From Methanobacterium sp. PtaU1.Bin242 (GTDB taxonomy: Archaea > Methanobacteriota > Methanobacteria > Methanobacteriales > Methanobacteriaceae): DNA of 5,990 bases. The stretch is taken from positions 1 through 5,990 of the forward strand of contig MVQZ01000044.1 in the NCBI GenBank assembly GCA_002067565.1. Direction: 5' to 3'. The position numbers were made by a program, and so were the translations under genes. Within the stretch, counting starts at the first letter, position 1, and every line of letters starts with the position of its first letter. Shown here piece by piece: positions 1 through 5,612 of the stretch. The notes under the pieces are model-generated. The model was not told the DNA's origin, searched no databases, and saw only the letters and a program-made list of their open reading frames with translations.

Positions 1-726
1 CAGGGGCACCGGAATTCCCCATTCCATGTCTCTGGTAAGTATCCAGTCTTTTAAACCTTCCTTAAGCCATTGTAAGGCATAATTTTTTACATTTGGAGGT
101 AGCTCTTCATTATTTTCAATCCATACCTTTAGATCCTCTTGAAATTTGCTTAAAGTGAAAAAATACTGGGTTGATTCTCTGATCTCTGGTGTGGACTGGC
201 AGATCAGGCAGTGTGGATCCTGCAGTTGTATGGGATCCAGATGTCGGCCACAGATTTCACAATGATCTCCTCGAGCTCCCTCACCTTTACAGAATGGACA
301 TATGCCTTCCACATATCTATCCGGGAGAAAACGGTTACATTCATCACAATAAGGTTGTTGGATAGTTTTTTCATAAATATATCCCTTGTTGTAAAGGTTT
401 AAAAAGAAGTTCTGGGAGATCTGATAGTGTAGGGGATCTGTGGTCCGGGAGAAATTGTCCAGGGATATGTTACAGGCTTCCAGGTCCTCCTTTATCATCT
501 TATAGTATCTTCCCGCTACTTCTTTTGGAGATTTACCTTCTTTTTCAGCTTTTACAGCGATAGGTGTTCCGTGTTCATCAGTTGCACAAACAAAGAGTAC
601 ATCACGTCCTTTCATACGATTGTAACGTGCATAAACATCAGCAGGTATATATGTTGATCTTAAATGACCCAAATGAGTGGGTCCGTTAGCATAGGGTAGT
701 GCACAGGTTATAAAGACCTTATTCAA
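1..726 (-). CDS. metG: Methionyl-tRNA synthetase, N-terminal part (3' end beyond window)
   Basis: This enzyme charges tRNA-Met with methionine using ATP, in the cytoplasm. The minus-strand frame is open from position 726 to the left edge (242 codons). It begins MNKVFITCALPYANGP and carries the class I HIGH signature as HLGH at residues 18-21, followed by the conserved ATDEHGTP segment (48-55). The connective-peptide insertion has four CXXC knuckles (C127/C130, C143/C146, C156/C159, C173/C176), the arrangement expected for a MetRS that binds two zinc ions. The last visible residues (DWILTRDMEWGIPVP) belong to the catalytic Rossmann domain. The KMSKS loop and anticodon-binding domain would lie outside the window. 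The start is TTG at 724-726: an in-frame stop (739-741) lies just upstream, no ATG or GTG lies between, and a strong SD sits 7 nt away. The gene diverges from priL. Identity is very secure; the start is well supported but inferred. Confidence 0.97.
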   Translation of the reverse strand, partial: MNKVFITCALPYANGPTHLGHLRSTYIPADVYARYNRMKGRDVLFVCATDEHGTPIAVKAEKEGKSPKEVAGRYYKMIKEDLEACNISLDNFSRTTDPLHYQISQNFFLNLYNKGYIYEKTIQQPYCDECNRFLPDRYVEGICPFCKGEGARGDHCEICGRHLDPIQLQDPHCLICQSTPEIRESTQYFFTLSKFQEDLKVWIENNEELPPNVKNYALQWLKEGLKDWILTRDMEWGIPVPL

Positions 727-732
727 ATTTAT

Positions 733-740
733 TCCTCCTT
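733..740 (-). promoter_or_regulatory. Ribosome binding site fixing the TTG start of metG
   Basis: The minus strand reads AAGGAGGA, a full-strength Shine-Dalgarno matching the CCUCC end of archaeal 16S rRNA. From the end of GGAGG there are 7 nt to the TTG at 726-724. The in-frame stop at 741-739 overlaps this element, so translation cannot begin further upstream. ATA at 732-730 is the only other conceivable initiator and is far less likely. Confidence 0.85.
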
Positions 741-802
741 AAATTACATGTTAATATGAAATTTTTGAAAAGATTATCATGGATTTTTTCCAATTTAAAG
801 TA

Positions 803-809
803 ATATAAA
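803..809 (-). promoter_or_regulatory. Candidate box A (TATA) of metG, proximal
   Basis: The minus strand reads CTGTTTATAT, close to the methanogen box A TTTATATA. Transcription about 25 nt downstream would start near 780 and give a leader of roughly 50 nt. It lies within a 10-bp element (803-812) that recurs exactly at 855-864. Of the three candidates this gives the shortest leader. Confidence 0.4.
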
Positions 810-854
810 CAGGAAAAATCTGTTTTTAAAGATTTTAATCAGTTAGTATATCTG

Positions 855-861
855 ATATAAA
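855..861 (-). promoter_or_regulatory. Candidate box A of metG, middle copy
   Basis: The minus strand again reads CTGTTTATAT (855-864), an exact second copy of the proximal element 52 bp further upstream. It overlaps the small palindrome TATATC-T-GATATA at 847-859. It would start transcription near 832, giving a leader of about 105 nt. In DNA this AT-rich, such a match can arise by chance. Confidence 0.25.
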
Positions 862-896
862 CAGTATTTGGACATCATTTTGTTTATACAATTTTC

Positions 897-904
897 TATA
901 TAAA
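897..904 (-). promoter_or_regulatory. Candidate box A of metG, distal, consensus TTTATATA
   Basis: The minus strand reads TTTATATA, an exact match to the methanogen box A consensus. Use of it would start transcription near 875 and leave a leader of about 150 nt. Read on plus, the same bases (TATATAAAT) could instead serve priL, but with a leader over 150 nt. Confidence 0.35.
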
Positions 905-937
905 TCTGGCCCCCATCCCTAATCATTATCCTAAATA

Positions 938-965
938 TTAATTGATTAATAGAATATTCAATTAA
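938..965. repeat. 8-bp perfect inverted repeat upstream of priL, operator-like
   Basis: TTAATTGA at 938-945 is exactly complementary to TCAATTAA at 958-965, with a 12-bp spacer that contains the palindrome GAATATTC (952-959, overlapping the right arm). The element sits just upstream of the TATA-like ATATAAAA at 972-979, where an activator or repressor of priL could bind. The arms are nearly all A/T, so chance is a serious alternative and no regulator is identified. Confidence 0.35.
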
Positions 966-971
966 AACTCC

Positions 972-979
972 ATATAAAA
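972..979 (+). promoter_or_regulatory. Candidate TATA element of priL
   Basis: The plus strand reads ATATAAAA, about 100 nt before the priL ATG. Transcription would start near 1000 and leave an 80-nt leader. A weaker alternative is TATTTATTTA at 1034-1043, which would give a leader of only about 10-15 nt and would fit the missing Shine-Dalgarno of priL better. The sequence alone does not decide between them. Confidence 0.3.
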
Positions 980-1079
980 TTTCAAAGATATATTATCTAA
1001 TTAATGAATGAAAGGATCCAATTTGAAGATTAATATTTATTTAGAAAATTTTTTTACAGACTGAAGTAAATTATAACTT

Positions 1080-2405
1080 ATGGTAAGAGTGGCTTTTATT
1101 AATCCCTTCTCTGAGGAAGGAAGACAGATGGTAAGGGAATTGGGAAATATAAAATCCCTCTATGAAGAAAATGCCCATCTGATTAATCTGGTGAATCGTA
1201 GCAGATCTCAGGATATCTCGGATGAAGGATCCATACCACATAACCATATTGACATGGCTCTTAAAAGGTTAGAATGGTATATGAAGAAAAAAAACGATCC
1301 TAGTTTTGATTACAGAAAATATGCATATCTTCTAGATCCTGAAATTACAAAATTCGATGTGATTGCTTTTTATCTTTTATCCCAGGCAATTGGTGTTAAA
1401 TTTGGCCCTAATTCCCGAGAAAGCCGGGCGATGGTTGAGTCTCAGGGGAAATTAATGGAAAGTCGTCTGGGTGAACTCTTTAAAAGTGAAAAGAGGGTAT
1501 TGGTAGCTCAGATATTAAATAGCCTGTTGATGGATGAGGTTAAATGGACCTTCTTTGAGGATCTTCTGAGTTCAAAAAAGATCAAACTCCCAGATCTGAT
1601 AATAGATCAGGGGAATATTATTTTAAATAAGGAAGATTTCATGGAAAGTTTCAGCTCTAAAATAAAACATAGAGATCCGGATAAGATGTACAACCTGTTG
1701 GTTGGTGACCATATTAAGGAACTGATCATGACCAAAATGATCATGCAGAAAACAGAGAACTACATATCTACAGTTTATGAAAAATCCCGTAGAGAAGTGG
1801 AGCCCAATCCTCTGCTTTTAGAGCTGGCAGAGGAAATATCAAAGATTTTAAGCGAGACCACCATGAGTTATGGCTACGGAGGATCATATGGGGGGGAGGT
1901 TAAGGCATCCCCCTTAAATCCCAAAGCCTTCCCACCATGCGTGAAGACGGTTTTAGAGGGAATCAAATCAGGAGGAAGAAATGATGCCATAATCCTGTTT
2001 TTAACACCATTCCTATCTTACGCACGGCTTTATCCAGATGTTTTCCGAAGAAATGTGACCATGAAAGTTTCTGATGTAGATCCCCAGCTAAAAGTGGTGG
2101 AAAATGAAATTCTACCCCTGGTTTATGGAGCTGCAGAAAGATGTTCACCTCCTTTATTTGAAGATCAACCCCAGGAAAAGGTGAATATCAATGCTAAAAT
2201 GGGATTTGGCATGCACACCCAAATTGAACTGAAACATGAAGGAGAAACCACATGGTACACTCCCATGAGCTGCGAAAAGGTGAAATTACATCTTCCCAGT
2301 CTATGTAAGCCTGATGAAACCTGTAAAAAAATAGGAAATCCTCTCTCTTATTACATTCGTAAATTAAGGGAGATAAAAGGAGATGAAGATGGGAGTGAAG
2401 ATTAA
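1080..2405 (+). CDS. priL: DNA primase large subunit PriL (iron-sulfur)
   Basis: This is the regulatory subunit of the archaeal/eukaryotic-type primase (homologue of PRIM2/p58). It binds PriS, helps initiation and template/product handling, and carries a 4Fe-4S cluster. The 441 residues divide into a mainly helical N-terminal domain (about 1-255), a Gly/Ser/Tyr-rich linker (262-274) and the C-terminal Fe-S domain (about 278-432). Likely cluster ligands by comparison with the family are C287 (FPPC), C398 (YTPMSC), C409 (LPSLC) and C415 (DETC), followed by the typical NPLSYY at 420-425. C355 (RCSPPLF) is an additional cysteine, not an expected ligand. The tail is acidic (GDEDGSED). The ATG at 1080 is the first start after an in-frame stop at 1074-1076; no convincing Shine-Dalgarno precedes it. 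priS follows 108 bp downstream on the same strand, as expected for partner subunits. Confidence 0.95.
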   Translation: MVRVAFINPFSEEGRQMVRELGNIKSLYEENAHLINLVNRSRSQDISDEGSIPHNHIDMALKRLEWYMKKKNDPSFDYRKYAYLLDPEITKFDVIAFYLLSQAIGVKFGPNSRESRAMVESQGKLMESRLGELFKSEKRVLVAQILNSLLMDEVKWTFFEDLLSSKKIKLPDLIIDQGNIILNKEDFMESFSSKIKHRDPDKMYNLLVGDHIKELIMTKMIMQKTENYISTVYEKSRREVEPNPLLLELAEEISKILSETTMSYGYGGSYGGEVKASPLNPKAFPPCVKTVLEGIKSGGRNDAIILFLTPFLSYARLYPDVFRRNVTMKVSDVDPQLKVVENEILPLVYGAAERCSPPLFEDQPQEKVNINAKMGFGMHTQIELKHEGETTWYTPMSCEKVKLHLPSLCKPDETCKKIGNPLSYYIRKLREIKGDEDGSED

Positions 2406-2423
2406 AATCTCCCTGGAATCTAA

Positions 2424-2445
2424 ATTAATTCTTTTAACAATTAAT
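2424..2445. repeat. Small AT inverted repeat between priL and priS
   Basis: ATTAATT (2424-2430) and AATTAAT (2439-2445) form perfect 7-bp arms around an 8-bp spacer, followed by an A-rich run. Being all A/T, the hairpin would be weak, and no T-run follows on plus, so it is not a convincing terminator between the two primase genes. The rest of the 2406-2513 gap is AT-rich; TTTAAAAG (2478-2485) could act as an internal promoter element for priS, weakly supported. Confidence 0.25.
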
Positions 2446-2503
2446 ATTAAAAAAAGAGAACAAATTCAAAATTAAGATTTAAAAGAGATAATCAAAAAAT
2501 TAC

Positions 2504-2507
2504 AGGT
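2504..2507 (+). promoter_or_regulatory. Weak ribosome binding site of priS
   Basis: AGGT lies 6 nt before the ATG at 2514-2516, a short but correctly spaced Shine-Dalgarno. It supports this ATG as the priS start. Confidence 0.5.
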
Positions 2508-2513
2508 AATTTA

Positions 2514-3500
2514 ATGGAAAGAGAAGAAAGTCCCATCCTTAAACCTGCCACTCTCGATGAACGTCGTAAATATTACCGGGAAGAGTGGGATGTTAAAGAA
2601 ATCCCTGAATTTATCAGAGAATCGGTGTTAAAAAGGGAGTTTGGTTTCGATCACATGGGAAGGGGGCCAAATGATCGCTATCGAGTTTTCAGATCTGCTG
2701 ATCTGCTGAGGAAGTTTTTAAGATACCGGGCACCATTTGCTGCCTATTCCTCGGTGGCTTTTTATGATAAACCCCGTCGTAGGGATGGTTGGATAAAATC
2801 AGAGCTGGTTTTTGATGTGGATGCTAAAGACATTCCCCTTCGAATGTGTGGTTGTGAAGGTGTATGTGAAATATGTCTCAATCAGGCAAGAGAGATAGTA
2901 TGTAGTTTGATGGATACGTTAAAGGGAGATCTGGGTCTTAACGATATTCATGTAGTTTATTCAGGGCGTGGTTATCACATAAGGGTTCTGGATGAGTCGG
3001 TGATGAAGATGGATAGTGATGTCCGGGCGCAGATCGTTAAATATATCATTGGTGCAGAGGTTCCTCATAATGAATATGCAGAAGAGGGAGTGACCTATAA
3101 TTTGGAACATTTTTCCATTCCCTTTGGGTATCCACATGTATTCACCCTAAGAGCTAAATATTCCATTCTACATTTATCTGAAGCTATACAAATGGAAGGT
3201 GTAAACCAAAAACTTGTAAAAGACGCCATAAAACATCAGGAATTAATAAAAAATGATGAATGGGGTATTTTCAGGAATAAAATAGGTCCAATCCGCTATC
3301 AAAGGTTAATGAATGGTATTGCTTCCCTAAACATGGGATTGGTCGATGCAAAGGTCTCCATAGACCTTAAAAGAATCCTTCGTCTTCCTTCTTCACTGCA
3401 TTCCATGGTGAGTATGAAATCTATGGAAGTTAAAAATATTGAAAACTTCGATCCATTTGAGGATGCGGTTCCCCGGTTTGTTTATGAGAGGAAGGATTAA
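2514..3500 (+). CDS. priS: DNA primase small (catalytic) subunit PriS
   Basis: This is the catalytic subunit of the archaeal/eukaryotic-type primase (homologue of PRIM1/p48), which synthesises primers for replication together with PriL. At 328 residues it has a typical archaeal length. The metal-binding carboxylates are D101 and D103 in ELVFDVD, with a third, D284, in VSIDLKRILRLP. The nucleotide-binding segment is VYSGRGYHIRV (148-158, with S150, R152 and H155). The family's zinc knuckle is present as CGCEGVCEIC (C112, C114, C118, C121). The conserved RLPSSLHS stretch (290-297) follows the third aspartate. All key residues are in place, so the enzyme should be active. It follows priL on the same strand and is probably in the same transcript, though the 108-bp gap leaves room for its own promoter. 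It converges on cca. Confidence 0.96.
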   Translation: MEREESPILKPATLDERRKYYREEWDVKEIPEFIRESVLKREFGFDHMGRGPNDRYRVFRSADLLRKFLRYRAPFAAYSSVAFYDKPRRRDGWIKSELVFDVDAKDIPLRMCGCEGVCEICLNQAREIVCSLMDTLKGDLGLNDIHVVYSGRGYHIRVLDESVMKMDSDVRAQIVKYIIGAEVPHNEYAEEGVTYNLEHFSIPFGYPHVFTLRAKYSILHLSEAIQMEGVNQKLVKDAIKHQELIKNDEWGIFRNKIGPIRYQRLMNGIASLNMGLVDAKVSIDLKRILRLPSSLHSMVSMKSMEVKNIENFDPFEDAVPRFVYERKD

Positions 3501-3537
3501 TTATACGGATGGATTTTTGATAAAAGAAAGTTTAATA
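3501..3537. terminator. Convergent priS / cca gap with T-rich tracts
   Basis: Only 37 bp separate the two stop codons. On plus there is a T5 run (3514-3518); on minus, a pyrimidine-rich stretch CTTTCTTTTATC (3531-3520). Archaeal termination commonly uses T-rich tracts without a strong hairpin, so both genes may end here. No stable stem-loop is visible, and read-through in both directions would produce overlapping antisense 3' ends. Confidence 0.35.
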
Positions 3538-4941
3538 TTATGTTCTCCATAAACTCCAGTTTTTATGTAAATATTTATATAAAAACTCTAAAACATCTTT
3601 CTGGGTTGTTTCAGACTCTAAAAATTCCATCAGATCTATTAATTGATGTTCTTCTAATATTTCTTTTTTTATATGCTTGCCAAATTTGAGCAAACCTATC
3701 TTATTTTCGGATAAAGCAGCTTCTAGAAGTAATTGAACGTCGGTAAAATCTCTTCCCACTTCAGCAACCCACTTATCACCATGAACCCATGTTTTATTTT
3801 TATATTTATCTAAAAATTTTTGCTGATGCGTATGGGACCATACTGGAGGTCCATAGTGTTTCATTATCTTGGGAAGCATCCACACATCAAATTCTAGTAA
3901 AATTAACACTTTTTCTTTCTCATCAGTCCAGGAATCACTTCCCTGTGTTTTAAACCCTTCTCTTTCAGCCAAGTGCATCATTGATTTTTCAGTCTTTTTA
4001 ATCTGAGGATAAAGAGCATCAGCAGGTATATCTGGAGTTTTAAAGGATAAAATAAGTGTTTTGGTTCCTCTTTTTTCTAATTCCTCTTTTATAGTTTTTA
4101 AATCGGCTGGTATTTCTCGGGGATAAAAGTAGGTGGATGATTGTTCTTGAAGGAAGTTTCTGGAGGCCACCATAAATTCAGACATTTTCTGAAGACTTAA
4201 GGCTGCGGCTACATTTCTTTTAGGATCCACAGGATCAACCACCACTAAAGGTTCATCGAAATTTGAAGCAGTCCCATATTTTCTCAAATCTATCATATAG
4301 CCGGGTTTCCATTCTTCTGATGCAGCTTCTAAAACTTCCTGAAAAGTTCCATAATGTAATATTAATAATTCACAGAGATATCCGGCGAAACCCCCTACCT
4401 TAAACTCGGATCCATATGTGCCAACAGATTCCATAAAGCCCTTAAGCAATATTACCTCGTCAATCTGTTCTTTTTTCAAATTATCCTGCACATATATGGT
4501 GTGGGGTATGGTTCGGTCAACGGCTGATTTAAGTTGTTTTGATTTTTCTATGTCGTAGCAGGGGACAAAATCTATTTCATATCCATTTATTATTCCAGTA
4601 ATATATGGATGTGATGCGTAACGGAATTCATGTCTTCCTTCCATATTTCTGATGCATTCCTGCCCTAAATAGATACCATTTTTTTTAAGATAGTCTAGGG
4701 GGGTGTTTAAAGGAAATTTTATGAATATGTCCACGTCGGCAGTGTCCGATCCAGGTCCTCTGGAAAGCCAGGTTTCCTTGGCTACAGATCCAACCAGAAC
4801 GGCTTCTGCATATATTTCCTCATCTCCTGCTTTTTTATTTATGAAGTTGATCAAATAATCAGATAAGGCTTTAACCTTTTTCTTTTCACTTTCTGTAGGT
4901 TTAATATCCTCCAGAATTTTTCGATAATCTATTTTAGTCAC
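3538..4941 (-). CDS. cca: CCA-adding tRNA nucleotidyltransferase, archaeal class I
   Basis: This enzyme adds or repairs the 3'-terminal CCA of tRNAs from CTP and ATP without a nucleic acid template. The 467-residue product has the nucleotidyltransferase signature near the N terminus: GS at 51-52 in LVGSVAKETWL, then D69-V-D71 in TADVDIF. The third catalytic carboxylate is D124 in YEIDFVPCYD. The region IDEVILLKGFMESVGTYG (160-177), the GGFAGYLCELLIL segment (183-195) and VVDPVDPKRNVAAALS (234-249) match the central and tail-adjacent domains of archaeal class I enzymes; the C terminus (about 280-440) would hold the body and tail domains that grip the tRNA. The start is GTG at 4941-4939, with AGGTGA 6 nt upstream. 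It lies downstream of thpR on the same strand but with a 110-bp gap, so it may have its own promoter. It looks intact. Confidence 0.96.
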   Translation of the reverse strand: MTKIDYRKILEDIKPTESEKKKVKALSDYLINFINKKAGDEEIYAEAVLVGSVAKETWLSRGPGSDTADVDIFIKFPLNTPLDYLKKNGIYLGQECIRNMEGRHEFRYASHPYITGIINGYEIDFVPCYDIEKSKQLKSAVDRTIPHTIYVQDNLKKEQIDEVILLKGFMESVGTYGSEFKVGGFAGYLCELLILHYGTFQEVLEAASEEWKPGYMIDLRKYGTASNFDEPLVVVDPVDPKRNVAAALSLQKMSEFMVASRNFLQEQSSTYFYPREIPADLKTIKEELEKRGTKTLILSFKTPDIPADALYPQIKKTEKSMMHLAEREGFKTQGSDSWTDEKEKVLILLEFDVWMLPKIMKHYGPPVWSHTHQQKFLDKYKNKTWVHGDKWVAEVGRDFTDVQLLLEAALSENKIGLLKFGKHIKKEILEEHQLIDLMEFLESETTQKDVLEFLYKYLHKNWSLWRT

Positions 4942-4953
4942 CTGAAGTCACCT
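4936..4953 (-). promoter_or_regulatory. Doubled AGGTGACT at the cca start
   Basis: On minus, AGGTGACT occurs at 4953-4946 and again at 4943-4936, a 10-bp period. The first copy is the Shine-Dalgarno (AGGTGA, 6 nt before the GTG). The GTG initiator (4941-4939) lies inside the second copy, so the start codon is itself embedded in an SD-like sequence. No usable start follows at SD distance from the second copy, which supports the GTG. Confidence 0.7.
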
Positions 4954-4999
4954 AGAACTAAAAATTTAATAGAATTATTTGTTAGGGGAATCTTATCCC

Positions 5000-5014
5000 T
5001 TGAATTTGATTCAA
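5000..5014. repeat. Inverted repeat in the thpR-cca gap
   Basis: TTGAAT-TTG-ATTCAA is a perfect 6-bp inverted repeat with a 3-bp spacer. It lies about 20-30 nt downstream of the candidate cca box A, where transcription would begin, a typical repressor position. The right arm extends to ATTCAATTAA (5009-5018), identical to 956-965 upstream of priL. AT-richness makes coincidence possible. Confidence 0.35.
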
Positions 5015-5027
5015 TTAATTAACTTGC

Positions 5028-5036
5028 TATTTAAAA
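5028..5036 (-). promoter_or_regulatory. Candidate TATA element of cca
   Basis: The minus strand reads TTTTAAATA in the 110-bp gap between thpR and cca. Transcription would begin near 5005 with a leader of about 60 nt. The element is a modest match to archaeal box A and may be chance in AT-rich DNA; read-through from thpR is the alternative. Confidence 0.3.
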
Positions 5037-5051
5037 TTTACTGAAAAATAT

Positions 5052-5600
5052 TTAAAGCTTGAATTCTTCCACAGTGGTGTAAATAGGCCCGGAGGGTGTT
5101 AATTCACTTTTTTTAAGCACCACTTTTTCCACTTTCATCTGGCCAATTTCTGCATCTTCCATCTCTTTTAATATTGATATGAGAGCTTCTTTGTTTTGAG
5201 CACTCTTCACTCTTCCAATGGTGAGGTGAGGGATGTAATTTCGCTCTTTTTTAAAGCCCATCTTCCCAAATTCGTCATCAAAACCCTTCAACATATGGGA
5301 AAAAAGTTCCGGATTTTCTAATCCCAACCATATCACCCGGATATAACCTAAATGTGGGAAAACGCCAGCTCCTTTAATTGATATTTCAAATGGTTTGTAA
5401 TTTTCTATTTTTTCAGTTACCATCCCTGTGATTTGAGCGGCCTTATTATCCGAGATATCACCGAAGAATTTGCAGGTGAAATGCAGATTTTCTCCTTCCA
5501 CAAATTTAATCTGTGCATTTGTGTCGTTCAACTGTTTTTGAACTTCCACTACTTTATTCTGCAAATTTTCATCTAAATCCACAGCCAGAAACGCCCTCAT
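5052..5600 (-). CDS. thpR: RNA 2',3'-cyclic phosphodiesterase / LigT-type 2H protein
   Basis: This is a 2H phosphoesterase of the ThpR/LigT family. Members hydrolyse 2',3'-cyclic phosphates on RNA ends, and some archaeal and bacterial members show RNA ligase activity on tRNA halves in vitro; the in vivo role is uncertain. The 182 residues match the family's usual length. The N terminus MRAFLAVDLD is typical. The two catalytic HxT motifs are H40-F-T42 in LHFTCKFFGDI and H125-L-T127 in IPHLTIGRVK. Both are complete, so catalysis is expected. The ATG at 5600-5598 has AGGTGA 6 nt upstream. It follows the right-edge gene by 6 bp, strongly suggesting one transcript and translational coupling, and precedes cca, another tRNA 3'-end enzyme, on the same strand. 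Confidence 0.95.
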   Translation of the reverse strand: MRAFLAVDLDENLQNKVVEVQKQLNDTNAQIKFVEGENLHFTCKFFGDISDNKAAQITGMVTEKIENYKPFEISIKGAGVFPHLGYIRVIWLGLENPELFSHMLKGFDDEFGKMGFKKERNYIPHLTIGRVKSAQNKEALISILKEMEDAEIGQMKVEKVVLKKSELTPSGPIYTTVEEFKL

Positions 5601-5606
5601 TATTCA

Positions 5607-5612
5607 TCACCT
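5607..5612 (-). promoter_or_regulatory. Ribosome binding site of thpR overlapping the upstream stop
   Basis: The minus strand reads AGGTGA, 6 nt before the thpR ATG. Its last three bases, TGA (5609-5607), are the stop codon of the upstream gene. A ribosome finishing that gene would therefore sit on the thpR initiation site, a hallmark of translational coupling. Confidence 0.8.

Larger units (their letters stand above)
727..1079. promoter_or_regulatory. Divergent metG / priL control region, 353 bp, non-coding
   Basis: This very AT-rich gap lies between the metG start (minus) and the priL start (plus). I see no credible coding frame or RNA gene. It holds three box A-like elements facing metG, short palindromes such as TATATC-T-GATATA (847-859) and AGATA-TAT-TATCT (986-998), an inverted repeat at 938-965, and a candidate plus-strand TATA element ATATAAAA (972-979) for priL. 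A short C-rich patch (909-918) is the only GC-rich part. Both genes must take their promoters from here; exact start sites are inference. Confidence 0.75.

Noticed and set aside
211..402. Short plus-strand open frame of 63 codons
   Set aside because: It lies antisense inside metG, whose minus-strand frame encodes the conserved zinc-knuckle region; no SD and no recognisable protein.
807..825. Possible RNA hairpin or riboswitch in the metG leader (AAACAG / CTGTTT)
   Set aside because: Only 6 bp with a 7-nt A/T loop; no conserved riboswitch core. T-box control is not expected in archaea.
1560..1742. Seven GATC sites in about 180 bp, and many GATC sites (about 40 by eye) across the window
   Set aside because: Most fall in codons for Asp, Ile and neighbouring residues; TGATCATG at 1723-1730 and 1738-1745 simply encodes ELIM and KMIM. 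GATC is more common than base composition alone suggests, but without genome-wide counts I cannot claim a function.
1963..2148. Short minus-strand open frame of 61 codons
   Set aside because: It lies antisense within the conserved Fe-S domain of priL and shows no protein-like features or initiation signals.
4984..5000. AGGGG...CCCT hairpin before cca as a terminator of thpR
   Set aside because: Only 4-5 bp of stem with a 7-nt loop and no T-run in either direction; too weak to call.
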